Positions 37,429-49,896 are shown, counted from the stretch's first letter. The stretch: 64,000 bases of DNA from Benincasa hispida (GCF_009727055.1 NC_052358.1:42087337-42151336), one strand, 5' to 3'. The notes: generated from the sequence alone by a model not told the origin. A program made the numbers and translations.

Positions 37429-37607
37429 TGAAAGAATAGTATAGTTTGGGCTTAATTATGGGTTGTATTATGGGCTTTTCCTCCTTTCCATTATTGATTT
37501 TTTTCCTCTCTACCTATTAGGTTGTTACACGTGTACTCAATATAGCCTTTATATTGGATGGCTTGCTTAAATAATAATCACCTGAGGAACAGACAGTGCT
37601 GTCTACA
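37429..37607 (+). mobile_element. 3' LTR of element D (short copia LTR)
   Basis: A polypurine tract (gaggggggA, 37420-37428) directly precedes TGAAAGAATAGTATAG, and the segment ends GTCTACA at 37607, 179 bases. Short LTRs are common in the copia lineage with this Gag type. No matching 5' LTR remains, because element C's LTR abuts D's gag. The 3' limit depends only on the TG...CA rule. Confidence 0.55.
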
Positions 37608-38330
37608 CGCGAATTAGCTTCTGAGGTCAAGTAGTCTCAATTTCACTACAGGATTGATTTGCGAATGAATGCTGGGCTGGGCCACCTCGAATGGCGTGAG
37701 CCTTTACGGGCAATGAAAGCGGTAGGGCAAGTGAAACATTCGAGATTTGTCAGGCTTAAGGTAAAAGGCATGAGAGAAAGATGCTAACTCATGCGGATAG
37801 AAGACCTACCGCAAAGAAGGTTAGCTCACGAAAGAAAGCCTTACAACTACGCTACTTGACGTTATTTTCCTCGGTTTTTTTTACATTACATAAGGTAGCT
37901 TGCTTACTTAGCGGTTGCGCTAAGGATCTAATCAGAGTCAAACTTGGATTAGAAAAAAAAACCTTTCCCTTATTAGCCGGAGTACACTTGTACTCCTTGA
38001 TCTTTAGTGCGGATTAAGCCAAAAAATATTTTTTTTTCCCCATCGATATTGAATCAATCAAATGCACTTCTAACACTTGTTCCACTTTTGGAAGACCCTG
38101 CGTTATATCACCAGATCGTGATTTTTCATATATCAATGTTCTCTCCTTCTACCCGGCCATATGTCCTGTTCAGTCAGTTGCATATCGGTCAGCATGATTG
38201 TAGCAATACAAATGTTCTCAGGAGACAAAGGAGCGAAGCAGCTCGACCGATAGGGAGATATTATATTATCTCTTTTTCTCCTTTCCTTTTTATCAACCAT
38301 GTATTTGACAGTGATTAGCGGCTAAATCAC
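37608..38330. other. Compositionally distinct segment, possibly organellar-derived
   Basis: This stretch is richer in G+C than its neighbours and has phrases that read like plant organelle DNA (cgaatggcgtgagcctttac, cgaagcagctcgaccgatag, tagccggagtacacttg). I could not match it to a specific organellar gene. A 103-codon frame (38007-38318) contains [18 protein letters not shown] but no domain I recognise. It may be a nuclear copy of mitochondrial or plastid DNA, or an unrecognised repeat. Confidence 0.3.
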
Positions 38331-39781
38331 CTTTAGATTCTAGGGTGTTGTTGGATTGATTTTTCATTCATTTTATTTTTAGAATTCATGGATTATAGTT
38401 TATTCGAATTACTTCTCAGTGCTATTGTTTGAATTGCTATTGATTTTGTCATCAATGTTTTCAGATTGAATTTTCAATTCGATGAGATTGTATTTAGATT
38501 GTAATTAGACTGTAGCATTTGATAATTATTTGACCTTCATTAAAATAACTAGGATAATAATGAAAATTGATCACAACTTCAACTAATGTTGTTCCTTAAT
38601 TGATTTCAAGACGTTAGAAATTAATTGTGTTGCATGAGAAAAGACTGATCTTGAAAAGACAATCTAGATCTTAGTTTCTAGATTCAAGTGTTTTGTTGAT
38701 AATAGTAATCCATAAAACCTTTAAATGACATTAAGAATTGATCATTGAAATCAAAAAATATTTTATCCCTAAAATTTTGTCTTTAATTTGTAATATTATA
38801 TTAGTGAACATTTCTTTTTTTCGGTCTTTAGATCTCAAATTGACTGCAATTCTAAAATAGCTAAGATAAATTGTAAATTTAATCTCTTAAAGACGATATT
38901 TAGTCTCTTGACTACTATATAACTTGACTCGTGCCCTCACGATTATCATTTATAAGTAACTATAATGTCAATTAGTTATTATTATAATAAAAATTAATCT
39001 ACCATCAATTTGGTTTCAAGTAAAATGCACTTTATTCAACCTATATCAGTTCAATATGTATGACAACATCAATAATACTAATATTTGAAGCTATGCTGTC
39101 ATTTCATAAGCAATCGATAGAAAATAGTAATAATGGAAAAAGAATGGTTGTTTTCTAATGTTCTAGAACTATAATAGATGTTTCAAGGGTTCAAAAACTA
39201 AATAATAATAATAATAATAAATATAAAAATAAAAAGTAAAATTTAAGGTTTTCAACTAAAATGAGATGTAAATAATATTTTCTTCAACAATTTCGATTTG
39301 TTGTCACGCATATAACATACCAAGTGGCCAAATGATGCCAAGACAGCTGCAAACCTCAGGCTCAACAAATCCTCTCCTACTTCTTTACCACGCTTTGCAG
39401 ATTATAATCATTGAAATAATAATTTAACTTAAACTATAATTTGCTCCTTCATCATACCTTTTCAGTTTTTTGATACATTTTAAACTTTTTCATTTTGTAT
39501 TTAATGTGTCATATTTTTAATTTCATTAGCATGGATGTAAGATTCCGATCACAACTCTAAGTAAATTGTTTGTCATGATCGTAGGTAGAGATGTTCATTT
39601 AACCTGCATGATCGAGACTCTGAGGTGATCCATCTCGAATGGGGTGGAGAATCTCCTATTACATGGTGAACGAATGTCTCCCCTTATATAACACAAATAC
39701 ATGGATAAATATGGAGTTTAGTTCATCATAAAATTATGCAAGTATAGTAACAAAGTGAAATGCTAATCCTAGTCTTTTCCA
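38331..39781. other. AT-rich intergenic DNA downstream of pectinesterase copy 2
   Basis: I see no gene. There is an (AAT)n run at about 39207-39225. From about 39677 to 39781 the sequence matches the downstream flank of the broken third copy (56550-56700), so the duplicated unit extends past the stop codon. Confidence 0.5.
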
Positions 39782-42571
39782 CTAAGATGATGGAATCCAT
39801 TCATTTCCTTGGATAAAATTCTGGACAGAATAACTAAAAACATATTCTGCAGGGATTTGATTACTCCATCCAACTCGCTTCGACGAATTCGATCCAATCT
39901 CAAAATTCTCAAACTCCCCATAATATAGTGTCTTCAAACCAAAATCCCCACTCCAAGGCATCCATCCAGACGATGAAACAAGAGCTTCAAGATCACAATG
40001 TATAAAAATCGTCCTCGAATACTCTTTCCACGGTCGCCCCAAGAAGGTTTTATGCGCCTGAGGATTGGCATAGTATAATGACATGAACTCCTCTGTGCCG
40101 TTTACGAGGCAGTTTTGGAATACGAACCCGGTCGACTGGGCAGGGTCGGTCCTCCCATGTGCAGTGATGGGATTGTCGTCTCCGAGCTGAGGGTTGAGTT
40201 GGCGAGGACGGACTAAGATGTGACAGTTTTGGAAGATGGAGGCTGAGTTGCCAAAGATGAAATCAACATTGCCTACGATTCGACAAGAATTGTAGAATTG
40301 ACGAAGGGAGTGGGCGTAGAGAGTGTCTTGATTGCCTATAAACTCACAGTTATGTATGATTGAGAGATCACTGTCTGATCTAAAGGCCACAGCTTGGTGG
40401 GCATCAGGGCCTGCTGTGTTTTGAATGGTGAGTCTACTGGCCATGAATCCATCCCCAAGAACTCCTGCAATTTCCTATTGATTATGGACATAAAATTAAG
40501 GTTTACATGGTTTCACGACGATTATTTTCTTCACCTCTAAAAAGAAAAGTCATGTCCATTAATGTTAAGCTGAGCTTATTTTAATGACTCATTATAAATT
40601 CTAAAATATATTAAATAAATTGTTACATATTAAAGTTTAATAATAAAATTGTTACGAAACCAAAGAAAATTCAAGAACCACATAAAATAAATTAAGAAAA
40701 AAAAACTCTTTTTAGAAGAAAAATTGAATTATGGACCTTTTGATCCTCGACATATATTGAAGCCAATTGAACTAAACTCGACATACACTAGTACCAATTG
40801 AACTAAACTTATTTGTGGTAATACCTAAACATTATAGAGTATAAAAGTTTATACTAAAATCTATATATTTATATTGCAAAATCTTCCTTCCTGAGAAGCT
40901 ATGAGGGGGGAATAGAAAGAAGTTTGTTTTTTTTTTTTTTTTTATTTTATATAATACAAAGTTCAGCTTAATCGATTCTTTTTTTGGAAATCAATTTCGC
41001 CGTCTGTCTTCTTCCTCTTGGAAAAAGATACATTTTTAGATTTTTTTTCTTTATGTTTACACTACCACTAGATCAATCCATAATATAGGGACAGTTGTAA
41101 ATATAGACATTAAATCCAAAATATTAACAGATATATAATGTATAAAAAATTATAAATCTAGCCAAATTTAAATAGTCTATCAATGATAAATTATATTATT
41201 CGTAGAAGTATACCATATGACTGGTAAGAGTTTATCAACAATAGAAGTCTATCACTGATAGACTTAGAGTTTATCAACGATATAGACTTATCTATATTTG
41301 CAATTTTTTTAAAATGTGATTATTATACCTAAAAATACTACAAATTATAATTACCCTAATATATAACTCTTTTACTTTCCAGCCTAACTCAACTCAAGTG
41401 ATGTAAAATTTCCTTCCGAAATTCCATTTTTCGACTCAACATCTCGTCCAACAATAATAATATTAATCTAAACCGACAGGACATGCTTATATCACACTCC
41501 CGGCAACTTTATATTGCTTAAAAGGATTTTTTTTCTACAATTATATTGCTCAAAAGGTATGATCATAATAATTCAGTTTCTCCGGAACAAAAAAAAAGTT
41601 GAAGAATTTTCTTTTTTTAAAAAAAGCAATAAATTCAGATTTGTGAATTAAAAAGGTGACTCACCGACAGTAGCGGATTTGTAGGTTGAGATCCCAGGCT
41701 GGCCCACATTCAAGGATCCTGTAATGACCGTTTTGCCCATCCCATCTCCCAAAAACACCAAATTCTTCTTCTCCAATCCCACTCTCACGCTCTCCTCGTA
41801 AACCCCTTCCTTTATGTGTATCACAAACCTCACCGCCGAGTTTTCCGGCGCCGCCTCCACCGCCGCCTGTACCGTCGTGTAACACCCCTCACTCCCCTCC
41901 TTACACACCGTCGCATTCGCCTCCGTCTTCGCCGGAATCCCCAAACCCGTCCCCACCACCGCCGTCCCACCACTCCTTTCCCAGAATCCGTCTCGCTCCG
42001 TCCTCGGTGGGCCCCAGGCCTCCGTCTCATTCCCGAAAATGTCGTACGCCACCGCCATGCTCAGCGCGTTGCTCGACAGCACGATCAAATTGTCAAGGAA
42101 CGACATCGTTTCATCCACCTCGCGCGTGTCGTTCACGTACTTAAGCCCCGACCGGCAACCGGTTTGGTAGAGAAGCGACGCGCTTAGCCACGCGCGCGCG
42201 TCTTTATTCCTACCGATAGCAATTGCGTCGTTGGAAAGGGAAATTCGGTATTCCGAGTAACCCAGCCCCTCCAGACAGCTCAATGCCGCGGCGGTGCGGT
42301 TGCGGTTGGGGCTCTTCTCGGAGGAATCCAGAATGGCCTTCACCATTGATTTGGCGATTTTGAGATTCTCCGAGGAGAGCCAGACGGCGGCCTGAATAAT
42401 CTGCAGCGGCGTGGGATTCTGGGGGAGGCGGCTGGATTGGGAGATGGAGGATGCGCATTGGTCAGGGAAGCGGGTGGCTCCGCAGGCGGCGGCGATCCCA
42501 GGGAGGATGGTTTGGTGGGCGGCGGAAGAGAAATGTAGAGGGAGGAAGAAGAGAAAGAGAAGGGAAGGCAT
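39782..42571 (-). CDS. PME51-like: Pectin methylesterase with inhibitor-like pro-domain (PME51-like), copy 2
   Basis: Exon 1 is 42571-41665 and exon 2 is 40464-39782, joined by gtgagt and ttgcag sites at the same glycine codon as in copy 1. The product is 529 residues. Residues 1-17 are a signal peptide ([17 protein letters not shown]), about 25-175 the PMEI pro-domain and about 220-529 the catalytic domain. Motifs are GVYEE 256-260, QAVAFR 326-331, QDTLY 348-352, DFIFG 370-374 and LGRPW 444-448. All expected catalytic residues are kept, so it should demethylesterify wall pectin after secretion. The frame stays open to an ATG at 42802, but that lies upstream of a TATA-like box, so 42571 is chosen; it also starts the signal peptide. 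The protein ends at IPSS, without the lysine-rich tail of copy 1. Exon 1 is much richer in G+C than the flanks. Confidence 0.93.
40465..41664 (-). other. Intron of pectinesterase copy 2, with a MITE-like insert
   Basis: The 1200-base intron starts gtgagtcacc and ends ttgcag. It includes a T tract at 40927-40946. At about 41085-41345 it carries gtctatcactgatagac-type palindromes, shared with 7484-7585, ending in an AT-rich arm. The acceptor half is clearly homologous to the region 57373-58640 beside the broken copy. Confidence 0.85.
41085..41345. repeat. MITE-like element inside the intron
   Basis: Overlapping palindromes (agtctatcaatgataaat, gaagtctatcactgatagac) sit between 'agttgtaaatatagac' on the left and 'tatctatatttgcaatttt' on the right, which are roughly inverted copies of each other. 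That layout, about 260 bases with inverted ends and no coding, suits a MITE. The matching part of the third gene copy lacks it. Confidence 0.5.
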
Positions 42572-42654
42572 TGAAATGAAGAGAGAAACAGATGTTTGGT
42601 TTGGAAATATGGAGAAAGAAAATGGTGGGTTTCGGGTGCAAAAGTCATGGAGGA

Positions 42655-42662
42655 TATTTAAA
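42655..42662 (-). promoter_or_regulatory. TATA-like box of pectinesterase copy 2
   Basis: TTTAAATA on the minus strand is 84-91 bases from the ATG at 42571, nearly the same spacing as TATAAATA in copy 1. It is weaker than a consensus TATA box. Confidence 0.5.
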
Positions 42663-42702
42663 GTGTGAATTTCAGAGGAAGAGAGAGAGAGAGAGAGACG
42701 GT

Positions 42703-42708
42703 CACGTG
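42703..42708 (-). promoter_or_regulatory. G-box (CACGTG) in the promoter of copy 2
   Basis: CACGTG lies about 40 bases upstream of the TATA-like box, next to a GA repeat and a GGCGGC-rich run. G-boxes bind bZIP and bHLH factors. The third copy has GACGTG at the matching place (58964-58969), so the palindrome is lost there. Confidence 0.45.
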
Positions 42709-42759
42709 TTACGGCGGCGGCGGGGAAAATGGAGGATGGCGGTGGCGATTTCAGTGCTG

Positions 42760-43253
42760 GTCCTTGGTGTTGATATGATGTTAAAAAAAACAAACATGAC
42801 ATTATTTATGAGATGATTACATTTACACCCCTAATGTGTTTAACTAATTTTCTATTTTTTAATTTTTTTTTTTATTTTTAGATTTTGAGTTTCTGTTTTG
42901 TTTACTCCTTTTCTTTTCAGTTTTGCATTTACTTTTTTATCAATTTACATTTTTTTTTTACTTTTTTGTATTTACTGTTTCATCAAACTTTAATTTACTT
43001 TTTTATTTAATTTTTAAATTTACTTTCTTCTGTATTTAACTCGTGGATGAGTCCACGAAAATTTCCGCCCCCATCCCTACTTCAATTGCGAGGATGGGGA
43101 TAAATTTCTCCCGTGGGAATAGGGATGAGAATTTTTCATTGCAGCTTTTTAAGTTTTTTTTTTTTTTTTTTTTTTTTTCAATCACAACCTTTGTGGTTTC
43201 TTCGTGGTGAAAAATGTGCACTTAAAATGAACAGAATCATCAAATCCTTCACT
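42760..43253. other. Low-complexity T-rich spacer
   Basis: The region is made of TTTTA and TTTACTTTTT-like runs with a 33-base T tract at about 43146-43178. At 43036-43135 there is a G/C-rich patch (cgcccccatccctac ... gaggatggggataaatttc ... gaatagggatgagaattttt) that can form an imperfect hairpin. No gene is visible. Confidence 0.45.
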
Positions 43254-45274
43254 AAAGTCTCTCCCTTCACTAATCTTTTTTTCTGACATTTTTAACTCTT
43301 TCAAGAATCCTTTAATTGCTAAATCAAATGCATCCTCAAAACTTCATTCTTGCCAGCACATTTGATGTTTTGGCTAAGAAACATGAAAGCATGTATATTA
43401 CCAAAGAGATTATGGAATCTCTACATAGATGTTTGGATAACCATCCTTCTCCCTGAGGAATGATATTATCAAATATATTTACAATTGTTGAATAAAAGAA
43501 TGGGCATCTGTAAGAAAACATGTCATGTACATGATGGTCCATTCAATGTGGTAGAGGTAAACGGAGTTGTCGTAGATGAGAGAAGTCAATTCGATTTTAT
43601 TTTAGAGTCTCTTTCAAAGAGCTTCTTGCAATTTTGCACCAATGCATTAATGAACAAGATAGAATACAATCTGACTACACTTCTCAATGAGCTACAGCTT
43701 TTCAGTCCATTTTGAGAACAAAAGGACAAGAAGCAGAGGTAAATGTTGTCGTTGCTGAGAAAAGATGATCGTCCTCTAAAAAATCTGATGTTATTTCTTC
43801 TTCTAAGAATAAAAGTATTCCAGCAAAAAAGAACAAGGGGAAAGGGAAAAATATAACTACTACCGGCCACAAAGGCAAGGCCAAAGCTACAGATAAAGGA
43901 AAATATTTCTGCTACAGCGAGGATGGGCACTAGAAGAGAAATTGTCCACAATATCTTGTAGAGAAAAAAGCAGAGAAAGCAAAACAAGGAAACTAGTTCC
44001 TGAGGATTGCTTGCAATGAGGTAATGCTCCAGGTTGTGAACATGGAAGAATATCTTAGAAAGACTAGTGGGAGATTTTGGAGTTGCTGACAAAAAATGAA
44101 TCTGGTTACTTTTAGTAATGTAATAAAAGTTGTTTTATCTTTTGTAAAGGACATGTTGTATGTAATCTTTTATTTTAAATGAAATGTACATTAGCAAAAA
44201 TTACATTTTATATTTGTTCTACTATAAAGAAACTTCTACTAAAACCAACCAATGTTCCAGGCCATTTCAAATATTTAGATATTTAACGGCTGAAAAATAA
44301 TAAGGCAAATGGTTATGTTTACCTAAGTAATAAGTTTAGAACACTTGAAAGGTTTAAAGTGTATAAAACTTGTTAAGTAAAGAATACAGAGAGTCAGAGA
44401 TTTCTAGGACTATTTGATAGAACATGAAATCAAGTGGCAACTCTCTACACCTAGTTATCTTAATTGTTTTGAATAACATTCCAATTTTAAGGTGCTTCTA
44501 AAATTTCATATGAGATATGGAGAACTCATAAAAGTTATTTATGATATGTAAAAGATGTTTATATAGTTAAAAAATCTGGAATAGATCGACACATATATTA
44601 GTGTCGAACCCTTAATTATTGAAATATCATTCAGATGGCATGTCTATCTGTAAGCAACCCAAAAGTAGTATTTTTTCAACTAAGAGAAAATCAAGTGTGT
44701 GTTGACAAATGCTAAATTTTTCTAGAAAAGTATACGAGATCACCATATATTATTTAGTTTCAATAAAAAGCAAAGTGTATATCAATAAAGAGTTATTGAT
44801 TAAAGCTGACGCTATAACAAAAGTTGTTTGGACAGGTCAGATGCATCTTACTCAAAGAGTTGACTATACTTCAATGTAATGGGAGGAATATATAACAACG
44901 TAGCCATAATTTGGGTTTAGTGAAAACTCAAGTCATCAAGTCTTGGTGACATATCGAGAAACAAGAAGTATTGAAAATAAGATGCATTCCCTATATTATT
45001 TTGAATTGAAGTTCGCTATACTAAAATGTTTACAGTGATTCTCTTGGCTAAAGTGTTTGAGGATCACCTAGTGAGACTAGGATTATGGGTTGTATAACCT
45101 AGGGCAAGTGGGAGAAAAACCTATGGGTATGTGATACCTAAGGATGGGTATGTGATACGTAAAGGAAAACCATGGGTATGTAATACCCTAGTTTATTGTA
45201 TTTCTCTGTAAAACTAAAAAACTCAATGTATTCATATATATGTTACCACTGGAGTTTTAGTCCAAGTGGGAGTT
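43254..45274 (+). pseudogene. Ty1/copia remnant: gag and eroded pol
   Basis: Gag pieces occur in several frames: LASTFDVLAKKHESM, TKEIMESLHRCLD, VEVNGVVVDERSQFDFILES and NKIEYNLTTLLNELQ. A Lys-rich region follows, then a zinc knuckle that has lost one Cys (CYSEDGH ... NC) and has an in-frame stop. Only scraps of pol remain between 44010 and 45110, for example LRENQVCVDK near 44685 and AKVFEDHLVRLGL near 45048. Most of pol is deleted. The Gag is clearly related to element C. The 5' LTR is absent and the 3' LTR follows at 45275. Confidence 0.8.
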
Positions 45275-47222
45275 TGTTGGGTTTTATGTCCTAAAACTCA
45301 TGGTTTGTAAACAATAAACTAATTCTGTTAATCGATAAAGTTGTTATTGAATATATGAATAACTTATTTCGTTTTAGAAATAAATCCAATAAACAAAAAT
45401 ATCTATGACTATTACATGAGTACTTGAACTTTATGTGGAGACATAAAAGTCGATCAGGTTCGAGTAAATAGTCAAAATGATCTATAGTATACGAATAAGA
45501 TTGGGTTGCCTTATTCTGGTAACACTATCGGATGCGGCTCACTCTGTAGTTGTTACAAAGAGTTGTAAAATGCTACAAACGAAGTGATCCTGATTCGTTC
45601 ATGTGGTGACATGAGGAGTGGTGGTGTCCTATGCAATGAGTTTTCATAAGATCGAACCAAGAAATAAGTCACTCTTACTTTATAATATTGTTTACTGTTT
45701 AAGACTGACTATTTCAAAACGATGACCTAGGTAACTTGACCTTAATCCTGAGCTAACTATGAACTCCTGTTTATTCAAGATTATCCTTAGATTTTCATGG
45801 GTGAGGATTGGCGTAACAGCGCTGGCTCAATAAGTCTCCCATTTTAGGGGTAAGATCGGGTAGATAGCTAAGAACATAAGGTGTAAGACAGAGTTCACTC
45901 CTACCCAATTTTAGGGATAGTAGAGAGGTTGTTCCCTTAAGTGCTGACTTCGGGTCTTGAACGAGGGGTCCCACCCTCTCATTAGCTTGAGAGGGATTTT
46001 TTTTGTTGATTGGATCACAAAAAAATTGTTCATTAGAGGATCAGTGGGACTTAAGAAACAAGAGGTAATCTCAAGAGTAAAATAGCTTTTTGACCTAGCC
46101 GTTATTACGAACAACCTGTGAAGGGTTAACTTACTAATTATGATAATATTGAGTGAATACAATATATCTACAGTGAGAAGAGTGCAACTGCTGGGCTTTA
46201 GTGAAGTGACCCGGTAGTTAACAAATAGGGGTTAATTAGTGTAAGAGTTTAGCCAATTAATCTTGGATCATTAGAACCTATGATCTGTAGATTCATTAGG
46301 TCCCTCTACTAGCTGACAAATAGATTAGCTTTAGAATAGCGTGATAAGTTGATGTGAAACATTCAAATTCGAATTAAGGGAATTAGTAATTATATGTGAT
46401 ATAATTACACGTTTGATTTTGGAATTAAACGTAATTGGAGAATTGATTAATATATAAATATGATTTAAATATTAATTTCATGAATAGGGATTCATGGTAA
46501 TGGAATTGGCGACAAATTTATTTAATATTTGATATTAAATTAATTAAATTAATTCAATTGTTTAATTAATAATTAATAATTTTATTAGAAAAATTGATTA
46601 TTGAATTAATTTTTGTAAAATAAAATAAAATTTCAATTTTAATTAAAGAATTAAAATTGAAAAAAGTTTTGATTTTTAAAATCAATTTCAAAATCAAAAG
46701 GAAAATTGAAAAATGAGAAAAATCTCAATGTGGGATTTTCCCACTTACAAGCAAGAAGATTAATCGCCTTCATACACATAATTCCACCACCAATTCAAGG
46801 AGTAGCAGGAATCACTTCAAGCAATCAATTTGCATGAGAGTTATGTAATAAAACTACTCTTGATTGAGTGGAAAAGGATGATGCAATTGCTGAATTGCTG
46901 AGTTTTTTTATAGTTGAAGAAGTTGTAAAACAAGCTAAAAAACCAGAAAACCTTTCCTCCAATTTTCCTAAGTTCAAGCTTGTTTTGAGCCCCACAACTC
47001 AATCTAAGGCTCTTAGAGAATCATAGGGAAGCTCTAGTGGTAGTCCACAGCCTAAATTGGAGAATATTGCAGCTGTATTTCATTGAAGAAAATGATCTTC
47101 AAAGCTATGTATTGAAACCCTCTTAACACCTTATAAACATGTTTATTTTGATTGTCAAAATTGAGGAATTAGAATGTTTAATGATCCTGTTTTCTTCCGC
47201 TGCATGTTTTTGTATTCCAACA
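45275..47222 (+). mobile_element. LTR-B copy 6, complete 3' LTR
   Basis: It starts TGTTGGGTTTTATGTCC after a purine-rich tract (gtccaagtgggagtt) and ends GTATTCCAACA, 1948 bases. It is the reference copy for the LTR-B family in this window and links LTR-B to the copia element with the Gag at 43254. On its right it abuts the protease of element G (ASNHVTPD). Confidence 0.85.
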
Positions 47223-47532
47223 GCTTCTAACCATGTCACACCTGATCACAACAACATGAAAATCCTTTGAATATGGAGGGAAAGAAAGTGTCATTGTTGG
47301 TAATGGTAATTTTTTAGCTATCTCTCACGTTGGTTCTTGCTCACTAACTTCTGATGCTATTTTACTTAAACATAAAAATGTATTATGTGTGCCTGCGATT
47401 ACTAAGAACCTCATTAGTGTATCTAAACTTACTAGTGACAACAAAGTTTTCATTGAGTTATATGCTGAATATTGTCTTGTTAAAGATATTCACACGGGCA
47501 AGGTGGTTCTGAAGGGGGAGCTCAATGATGGA
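47223..47532 (+). pseudogene. Copia element G part 1: protease region
   Basis: The frame begins just inside the protease active site, ASNHVTPDHNN, so the gag and the catalytic Asp are missing at the LTR-B junction. After a frame change it gives SVIVGNGNFLAISHVG, LCVPAITKNLISVSKLTSDN and VLKGELNDG. Element G is closer to D than to C in motif wording. It is cut at 47532 by LTR-H copy 1. Confidence 0.8.
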
Positions 47533-49182
47533 TGATGCGTTGTGAATGTGATGAAATAATGATATGTACTGCGATGGTGGTGTATGCGTTGTACATGCAA
47601 GTTTTCCTAGCAAAATCCAAGTATTAATCCTACTAGGTTGCCTGGTAAGCCCAGGGTCGAACACAGGGACTATGAGGAGACAGTATGCGACGGTGATTTC
47701 AGATTCCTTTGCGGTGACAAATACAACAATGAGTTGATTGATATGTTTGTTTAAGATATAGATTCTATGCGGCGGAATTGAGAAAAGATTTAATAACAGC
47801 GAAAATTACAATGAGTACGTAAGGAATGGGTTGAGAAGGGATTTAGCTAACACTTCCTAAGATTACGTTCAAGTTATGCGATCATGCTACACACATACAA
47901 CAGCAGGTCATCTCTCAATGCAAATGTTATAGCTTCTAGTTTTAGGAAGCATGCGATGTATACGATGATGTCTATAGGACTTACGTCTAAGCCTCTATTA
48001 TTGTCTTATGCGATGATGAATGACACACACATACACAAGGCGACCGCATACTATAACCTATTTCTAGGGTACATGCGATGCATGTTAGCAAATAGAACTT
48101 ATCTTTAAGTTTCTATCTCTTGCTTATGCGGTTCTAATCTAACTTTCTCAAGCCTAGATTCTAACCTAGCTCTCTTAAGTCTAGGTTCTTTCTTTAGACT
48201 CTCTCTCGAGTAGCTCTAAAGGGGTGATGGATGCATACATAAGACAAGATGATTGCATAAAATGAAGATCTTAGGTCATGCTAGCTAAGTGCTTCTCAAC
48301 CCATTCGGAATTTTAGTTACTCATGCGTAATGTAAAGAGAGTGAACAGATGTAGAGATGTAAGTTCCATTTTATAAATGAAATTAGAATACAAAATGACA
48401 ATGGGAAGTAAAGATAGGGAGTCTGGTAGCAATGTCTTGCTTCCCAAGGCTTTTACACTGTGTTTTTCTCTACTCTGCCCAAAAGAATATTCTTGCTTTC
48501 GCAAGAGTCGACCCTCTCTCCATTCTCAACGCTTTCCGGCACTCTCTCGAGCTGACCAGGAATGATCTTTCGGCGTCTTTTCTCTTCACTCGCCTCTGCC
48601 TCTAAGTATATAGAAATTACAGACTACGGTTATTTATGTATATGGTGGAAAAGAACTCCAAATTCTAACTACTGAACTGGAACCGAACAGAACTCGTTTA
48701 ATGAAGATGGCCTTCGGTATTTATAGAGCTTCAGGGTGAAAAGATTTTCTCTCAAATGATTGCACTGATGGGATGTCATTAATTCTCTGTCTGATACGCC
48801 AATTAATTATCATCGAAAAGTTGAGTGTACTTGCTACAGTGTATCGTTAACGGCTTGTCAACTAAATTCGGATTCAACTGTCATCAGTTTTCTGTCCCAT
48901 CGTGATTTATCAAGCTTTCATCTTGATGCGCCGTCTCTATGCGGCCACCTTCTTGAGCAGATCTTTGCGAACACATACGATCACATAGCTTTGCGTTCAC
49001 AATCTTCTAATGCACTCGGACGCTGAATTCCTTGGATCGCAATTCTTCCTTACACCAACGCATTTTCCTATACAAAATACGTAAATTAGCCGCTTTAACG
49101 CGATGGGCGCATGCGATCGTAACGTTCTCAACTTAATACTTGTGGACACGATTTTACATATTTTTACCGTCGCAATCCTACA
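47533..49182 (-). mobile_element. LTR-H copy 1
   Basis: Read on the minus strand it runs from TGTAGGATTGCGACGG to ...CACAACGCATCA, 1650 bases. A TATA box (TATAAATA, 48718-48725) puts about 457 bases in U3. The block 'agggtcgaacacagggac' near the left end is shared with the other two H copies. ATGCG words are frequent (atgcgatgtat, atgcgatgatg, atgcgatgcatg). The insertion falls between codons of element G (NDG / LFYIF). I did not see a clear target-site duplication. Confidence 0.7.
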
Positions 49183-49896
49183 TTGTTTTACATCTTTGTG
49201 TCGTTGATAATGTACAAAATTGGGTCAACTGGAGCCACTGGTAGTGCTTCAAGCTTGGGAAAAACCAATCTAAAGTCGGGAAAAGGAATAATGACTTGCT
49301 TTATAGTTAGTTCGAATGGGAGTGTCAATATGGTGTCCAAATCTCTGTTACATAGAAGGTTTAGTCATCATTCTTTAAAAATTTTGAATGAGGTTGTTAA
49401 GTCACGTAGTCTACCAATGAAAGTCAATGGAGAATTTACACTGTGAAGCTTGTAAGTTGGGAAAGTCACATGCTCTTCCTTTTCAATTATCTAATTTTCG
49501 TGCTAATGCTCCATTTGATTTAATACATTTAGACCTATGGGGACCCTCTATCATCCATTAGAGGTTATAAGTACTATGTTCACTTTTTGGATGACTTCAG
49601 TCTTTTCACTTGGATTTACCCACTTAAGCTAAAAAGTGACGCGATTGCTGCTTTCAATCACTTTATTACATTGGTTAAAAATCAATTTGGAATAATGGTT
49701 AAAACCTTAGAAACCGACAATGGAGGTGAATATGTCAAAGTTCACAAGGTTTGTCATGATCTTGGCATTCAGTCGTGGTTTTCTTGTCCATATACCTCTC
49801 CTCAAAATGATCGAGCTGAGAGAAAACACCACCATGTTATTGAAATGGGGTTGACTCTTTTAGCCTAAGCCTCCATGCCATTAAATTTCTGGTGGG
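49183..49896 (+). pseudogene. Copia element G part 2: GAG-pre-integrase and integrase
   Basis: It reads LLHRRFSHHSLKIL, a frameshift, CEACKLGKSHALPF, then the integrase core: DLIHLDLWGPS, YKYYVHFLDDFSLFTWIYPL, ETDNGGEY and TSPQNDRAERKHHHVIEMGL. These supply the D, D and E positions. A stop follows LTLLA. It is interrupted after NFWW by LTR-H copy 2 at 49897. Confidence 0.85.

Noticed and set aside
41816..42816. Arg/Pro-rich frames on both strands
   Set aside because: They overlap exon 1 of pectinesterase copy 2 in other frames; the pectinesterase frame carries the conserved domains and splice sites.
47521..49187. CTCAA or ATGGA as target-site duplication for LTR-H copy 1
   Set aside because: Neither word recurs at the right edge (TTGTT). 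The insertion is supported by the restored reading frame only.
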